Source: Streptomyces sp. NBC_01381 (GTDB lineage: Bacteria; Actinomycetota; Actinomycetes; Streptomycetales; Streptomycetaceae). From it: a stretch of DNA of 64,000 nucleotides. The translations under genes were made by a program, and so were the position numbers. The notes under the pieces were generated by a model, which made no database searches, was not told where the DNA came from, and was given only the letters and a program-made list of their open reading frames with translations. Positions 61,601 through 64,000 of the stretch are shown here, piece after piece. Every line of letters begins with the position of its first letter. Within the stretch, counting starts at the first letter, position 1. The DNA lies in the NCBI RefSeq assembly GCF_026340305.1, contig NZ_JAPEPI010000003.1, positions 124,001 through 188,000 of the forward strand, given 5' to 3'.

Positions 61601-61831
61601 GACGCCGCTGGCGAAACCGACACCGGTGCCGGGGCGGTACGGATGATCGCGCTGGCCGAACGGCTGCGCGTACTGCGCGAGTTCCAGCCCACCATGTCGG
61701 CGGCCCGCGCCCGTCAGGCGGCCGAGCACTCCGACCGGGCGGCGTACGCCGACGCGGTGTCGGAGTACGCCGCCCTGGAGCGGGACGAACTGTGGGAGGC
61801 GGCCCGCGCGGTTACTTCGGGTCGCGGCTGA
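58667..61831 (+). CDS. AfsR/SARP-family regulator (wHTH-BTAD-NB-ARC-TPR)
   Basis: A 1054-residue STAND regulator starting at GTG 58667. Residues 1-90 form an OmpR-like winged helix (CSTERLVAGLWPDALPERPA, KAVQVLVSRARSQLGADVIA). A BTAD domain covers ~97-245 (ALTRYEAYRRELRETLGTDP). NB-ARC follows with Walker A VVGPGGLGKTRLA near 280, then ALLVLDNCEQV, a GLPLAVELAAARVRVLS motif and a long helical C-terminus. Such proteins activate secondary-metabolite or stress genes after ATP-dependent assembly. The 3' end overlaps the convergent exporter permease by 20 bases. Its target is unknown. Confidence 0.9.
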   Translation: MTTDLTLLERVAYCGQEVTAPRLRALLALLAGELRTGCSTERLVAGLWPDALPERPAKAVQVLVSRARSQLGADVIAGTPTGYRLALAEEQVDSSALLLHAAASAERGRAGDHAGALAAAEAGLALWEGAPAGVGDTDDPLAALRAELAPVRGALVRARALALARIGRHAEAAVPLAVAASEHPRDEEVLAELLRGEAVTAGPSAALTRYEAYRRELRETLGTDPGAGLKAVQEELLLGEAPVVRHGVPHEPNQLLGRDADIAAVRSLLRASRAVTVVGPGGLGKTRLAHAVGRAAEQRVVHFVPLAALTADADVATEVASALGAGEGRHGALSGHAAADPVSGIIGVLGSGPALLVLDNCEQVVRGVADLVQALVSSSKDLRVLATSRAPLSLTSEAVYALPELGPDTAVELFTQRARAARAGVELPPDAVAELCRHLDGLPLAVELAAARVRVLSVPEIARRIGDRFALLRGGARDVPERHRTLHAVVEWSWNLLTEDARAALRTLSAFPGGFVGDAAEQVLGDEALPLLEELTDQSLLTVTDTPAGVRFRMLESVREFSAARRAEAGEEDEAIGRFLTWARDFGVAYHDVLVGTEHSVAARERIRAEQDNLVPALRHALARTDGATTAAVTSVLAALWFTDSNYPRLTALAADTGPPLSHYRPAPAYVEVARAAAVLCAAAQFMNYGPHGARHLVTLRRLPPAPPDTPLRATAAVLSAVPEMLPPDYAVLLELCAGGQPLVAGIAECVATYIWEYEHDIERAIASGRRMIAALTPVDNPSLRLMGHSRLSELCLRTGQGEAAYGHLKAALDALPGLGHEDDYIGIRSALVLACLQRGDPDEAEHWLRQAEGANTANTPQEDTFYSPDLGGHAEIALARGLTELGLGLWRSAVERLPETGSMHSDDPWLDPWALQIQSAAVTAHAHAGRLGLVAEPVDRLRQRLRTLLAGPPRTPMELPVFGTVLHALGMAGLASADAAGETDTGAGAVRMIALAERLRVLREFQPTMSAARARQAAEHSDRAAYADAVSEYAALERDELWEAARAVTSGRG

Positions 61832-62603
61832 ACAGCGACGTGGACCAGCGGTAGCCGAGCGCGGCCAGGCCTACGCACCAGACGACGGCCATCCACCCGT
61901 TGTTGCCGATCTCGCTGCCGAGGAGCAGTCCGCGCAGGGTCTCGATGGCCGGCGTGAACGGCTGGTACTCGGCGAACGGCCGGAACCAGCCCGGCATCGC
62001 GTCGACCGGCACGAAGGCGCTGGAGATGAGCGGCAGGATCATCAGCGGCAGCGCGTTGTTGCTGGCCGCCTCGGCGTTCGGGCTGGCCATTCCCATCCCG
62101 ACCGCGATCCAGGTGAAGGCCGTGGCGACGAGCGCGAGCAGGCCCAACGCCGCCAGCCACTCCAAGGCCGTGGCGTCGGTGGACCGGAAGCCGATGGCCA
62201 CGGCGACGGCACCGACGAGGACCACGCTGAGGATCGCCTGCAGCACGCTGCCGACGACGTGCCCGATGAGCACCGAGCCGCGGTGGATCGCCATCGTACG
62301 GAAGCGGGCGATGATGCCCTCGGTCATGTCCATGGAGACGGACACCGCCGTCCCTGCCGGGGTGGCGCCGAGGGTCATCAGCAGGATGCCCGGGACGAGA
62401 TAGGCGATGTAGGCGGAACGGTCGGCGCCGCCGCCACCGATACCCGCGCTCATCACGTCGCCGAAGACGTACACGAAGAGCAGCAGCAGGACGATCGGCG
62501 TCAGCAGGATGTTCAGGGTGAGGGACGGATAGCGCCGGGCGTGCAGGAGGTTGCGCCGCAGCATCGTGGAGGAATCGCGCGCGGCGAGGGAGAGGGAGCT
62601 CAT
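61812..62603 (-). CDS. ABC-2 type permease, DrrB-like
   Basis: A 263-residue ABC-2 membrane subunit with six helices. LRRNLLHARRYPSLTLNILL, VPGILLMTLGATPAGTAVSV and FTPAIETLRGLLLGSEIG are typical of the DrrB/NodJ type. It starts in the ATGA overlap with the ATPase gene, so the two are coupled and form one exporter. Its 3' end overlaps the end of the oppositely transcribed AfsR-like gene. Confidence 0.9.
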   Translation of the reverse strand: MSSLSLAARDSSTMLRRNLLHARRYPSLTLNILLTPIVLLLLFVYVFGDVMSAGIGGGGADRSAYIAYLVPGILLMTLGATPAGTAVSVSMDMTEGIIARFRTMAIHRGSVLIGHVVGSVLQAILSVVLVGAVAVAIGFRSTDATALEWLAALGLLALVATAFTWIAVGMGMASPNAEAASNNALPLMILPLISSAFVPVDAMPGWFRPFAEYQPFTPAIETLRGLLLGSEIGNNGWMAVVWCVGLAALGYRWSTSLFSRDPK

Positions 62604-63571
62604 CGGACGGCCTCCTTGGCCTGGTTGCTCTTGTCGGTGCTGCCGGTCAGGGCGAAGAAGACGTCGTCGAGGTCGGGGGTGTGCACGGTCAGCTCGTCGG
62701 CCTCGATGCCGGCGGCGTCCAGCCAGTCGAGGACGGCGCGCAGCTCGCGCTGGCTGCCGTCGCTCGGGATCTGCAACGACAGTGCCTCGTCGTTCCGGGT
62801 GGCATCGCGCAGGGCATCGGCGGCGCATCGGTACGCGACCGGATCGGAGAACCGCAGCCGCACGTGTCCGCCGGGGATGAGCCGCTTCAGTTCATCGGCG
62901 CTGCCCTCGGCGGCGATCTTCCCGTCGTTCAACACCGCGATGCGGTCGGCGAGTTCGTCGGCCTCTTCGAGGTACTGAGTGGTGAGGAAGACGGTGACGC
63001 CGTCGGAGACCAGCTCGCGGATGATGCCCCACATGTTGTGCCGGCTGCGCGGGTCGAGGCCGGTGGTCGGCTCGTCGAGAAAGATGATCCGCGGCCTGCC
63101 CACCAGCGTCATGGCGATGTCCAGACGCCGTCTCATGCCGCCGGAATAGGTGGCGGCGGGCTTGGTCGCGGCCTCCGCCAGGTCGAATCGCTCAAGGAGT
63201 TCGGCGGCGACCCGCCGCCCCTCGCGCTTGGACAGGTGGTGCAGATCCGCCATGAGGAGCATGTTCTCCTCGCCGGTGATCAGCCCGTCCACTGCGGAGA
63301 ACTGCCCGGTGACACCGATCGCGGCCCGCACGGCCTGCGGGTCGGTGGCCAGGTCGTGGCCACCGACGTGCAGATCACCGGCGTCCGCCGTGATGAGGGT
63401 GGAGAGGATCTTCACGGCGGTGGTCTTGCCCGCGCCATTGGGACCGAGGAGGGAGAAGATCGTGCCCTGCGGCACTGCCAGGTCGATGCCGTCGAGGACC
63501 GTCTTGTCCCCGTAGGCCTTGCGCAGCCCCATGGCCGCGATGGCGAGTGGGGGCGATGTCGTGGTCGTCAT
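62600..63571 (-). CDS. ABC transporter ATPase, daunorubicin-resistance (DrrA) family
   Basis: A 323-residue ATPase. Walker A is LLGPNGAGKTT (about 41-51), the Q-loop is ATDPQAVRAAIGVTGQFSAV, the signature is YSGGMRRRLDIA, Walker B is RIIFLDEPTTGLDPRSR, and the switch His is replaced by FLTTQYLEEA, as in the DrrA family. The C-terminal tail contains DLDDVFFALTG. With the downstream permease it would export a hydrophobic drug. It is divergent from the helR-like gene across a rifamycin-associated element, which suggests rifamycin-linked export; this is inferred. Confidence 0.92.
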   Translation of the reverse strand: MTTTTSPPLAIAAMGLRKAYGDKTVLDGIDLAVPQGTIFSLLGPNGAGKTTAVKILSTLITADAGDLHVGGHDLATDPQAVRAAIGVTGQFSAVDGLITGEENMLLMADLHHLSKREGRRVAAELLERFDLAEAATKPAATYSGGMRRRLDIAMTLVGRPRIIFLDEPTTGLDPRSRHNMWGIIRELVSDGVTVFLTTQYLEEADELADRIAVLNDGKIAAEGSADELKRLIPGGHVRLRFSDPVAYRCAADALRDATRNDEALSLQIPSDGSQRELRAVLDWLDAAGIEADELTVHTPDLDDVFFALTGSTDKSNQAKEAVR

Positions 63572-63686
63572 GCCGCAGAGCGTGCGGCAGCGCGCATTCA
63601 GCGCGGTTTCACGATGGTTTCAGCGTCCGCAGGGGGGCCGCAGAGGGTGTCCACAGGGGGCCGCAGAGGGTCCGTCCGCACGAAAC

Positions 63687-63719
63687 GAAAAAAGGCAAGG
63701 AGAGAACTCGCTCCTTGCC
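63687..63719 (-). terminator. Hairpin plus U-run in the exporter leader, possible attenuator
   Basis: On the minus strand, GGCAAGGAG and CTCCTTGCC (63694-63702 and 63711-63719) form a perfect 9-bp stem followed by six Ts. That makes an intrinsic terminator pointing at the exporter genes, about 116 bases upstream of the ATPase start and just downstream of the RAE. No minus-strand gene precedes it, so it may terminate or attenuate the exporter leader transcript. Confidence 0.6.
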
Positions 63720-63742
63720 ACTCTTAATTTATAGCGCACAGG

Positions 63743-63761
63743 GGGGCTTGCGGCAAGGCCC
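63743..63761. promoter_or_regulatory. Rifamycin-associated element (RAE)
   Basis: GGGGCTTGCGGCAAGGCCC matches the 19-bp RAE inverted repeat reported upstream of rifamycin-inducible resistance genes in actinomycetes (recalled from the literature). It lies 49 bases before the start of the helR-like gene and 172 bases from the divergent exporter. Confidence 0.88.
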
Positions 63762-63809
63762 CGGTGGTGCCGCACAATCACTCGCCTAAGCCAGGACCTG
63801 AGGAAATAG

Positions 63810-64000
63810 GTGATTCACGAAGTGCGTGCATTGTTGTCGGTCAACGGGTCATGCGAGGACAGCGCGTTCGACCTTCCCGACACCCTCTCCCCCAAGGCCG
63901 ACCCGACGCTGATCGACGGCGACGAGCGGCACTTCGCGGCCATCGCGGAGAGCCTCGAGCAGGCGATCGCCGAGGTGTCCGACCGCCTCGACGCCGAGCG
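63810..64000 (+). CDS. helR: HelR-like helicase-family protein, 3' end outside window
   Basis: Only the first 63 codons are present (SAFDLPDTLSPKADPTLIDG, DERHFAAIAESLEQAIAEVS, DRLDAER). They match the N-terminus of actinomycete HelR, a UvrD/HelD-like protein that removes rifamycin-stalled RNA polymerase from DNA. The GTG at 63810 has GAGG six bases upstream. A second in-frame GTG lies four codons on. The RAE immediately upstream is the known hallmark of rifamycin-inducible helR genes, which supports the assignment despite the truncated sequence. Confidence 0.75.
   Translation, partial: MIHEVRALLSVNGSCEDSAFDLPDTLSPKADPTLIDGDERHFAAIAESLEQAIAEVSDRLDAE

Noticed and set aside
59480..61729. 749-codon minus-strand frame opposite the AfsR-like regulator
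   Set aside because: Shadow frame; no start signal and no recognisable domain.
1..64000. CRISPR arrays or tRNA genes
   Set aside because: No regularly spaced repeats of CRISPR type and no cloverleaf with conserved T-arm were found by reading.

Overview
The window looks like a stretch of a Streptomyces (or close actinomycete) chromosome. GC content is very high throughout, GTG and TTG starts are common, and the gene repertoire is typical: a SARP/NB-ARC regulator, FadR/HxlR/GlxA/LuxR-type regulators, a MatB-MatC malonate locus, MurJ, an ECF42-DGPF pair, and a HelR-like gene behind a rifamycin-associated element. No tRNA, rRNA or CRISPR array was seen.

Layout. 1-2.8 kb: the 3' part of a large secreted-type protein (PA14, sugar-dehydrogenase-like propeller, CBM, DUF1080). 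2.8-7 kb: a SnoaL-like pseudogene with an internal amber codon, a hypothetical protein, a DUF4267 membrane protein, and a divergent quinone-oxidoreductase/HxlR pair. 7.1-12.6 kb: a mobile-element graveyard holding an IS5-type transposase 3' end, an internally deleted Tn3-family transposase and a decayed serine resolvase, which bracket an intact NACHT NTPase with a membrane domain. 12.7-14.5 kb: a DUF1963 protein with a vestigial second copy of its C-terminus, and an SRPBCC protein. 14.8-16.7 kb: a translationally coupled cyclodipeptide synthase and CYP121-like P450, i.e. a mycocyclosin-type operon in a Streptomyces background, followed by a PAP2-type membrane protein.

18.4-29.5 kb: ordinary accessory genes: MFS exporter with a divergent CGNR regulator and paired operator-like repeats, a frameshifted membrane protein, LLM flavoenzyme, PucR-like regulator, frameshifted wHTH regulator plus MFS, RidA, GNAT, serine hydrolase. 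29.7-40.5 kb: a second decayed zone with a truncated sigma factor, a C5-methyltransferase scrap, two truncated LuxR regulators and two head-on resolvase remnants. Embedded in it are a ricin-lectin protein, an MMP-like matrixin with a cysteine switch, and an intact MurJ flippase.

40.7-47 kb: DUF1272, a PAS/GAF/SpoIIE phosphatase, a DUF4352 gene broken by a precise ~81-bp inversion, and several flavin/deazaflavin or DHFR-like enzymes. 47-52.4 kb: malonate locus (FadR regulator, MatC carrier, MatB ligase, fused carboxyltransferase). MatC would import malonate, MatB would activate it to malonyl-CoA, and the coupled carboxyltransferase would act on the CoA ester. 52.5-58.6 kb: a PPOX protein, a DinB protein, an RHH/Fic-like toxin-antitoxin pair, ECF42-DGPF, a GlxA regulator with a Ser-Glu repeat tail, and RidA. 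58.7-64 kb: an AfsR-like regulator converging on a two-gene DrrAB-type ABC exporter. That exporter diverges from the start of a helR-like gene across a rifamycin-associated element.

Frameshifts are unusually frequent. Some are clearly relics of mobile DNA. Others (20.9 kb, 25.4 kb) could be sequencing errors and are flagged as such. All homology statements rest on recognition of motifs and remembered family sequences; no database search was run.
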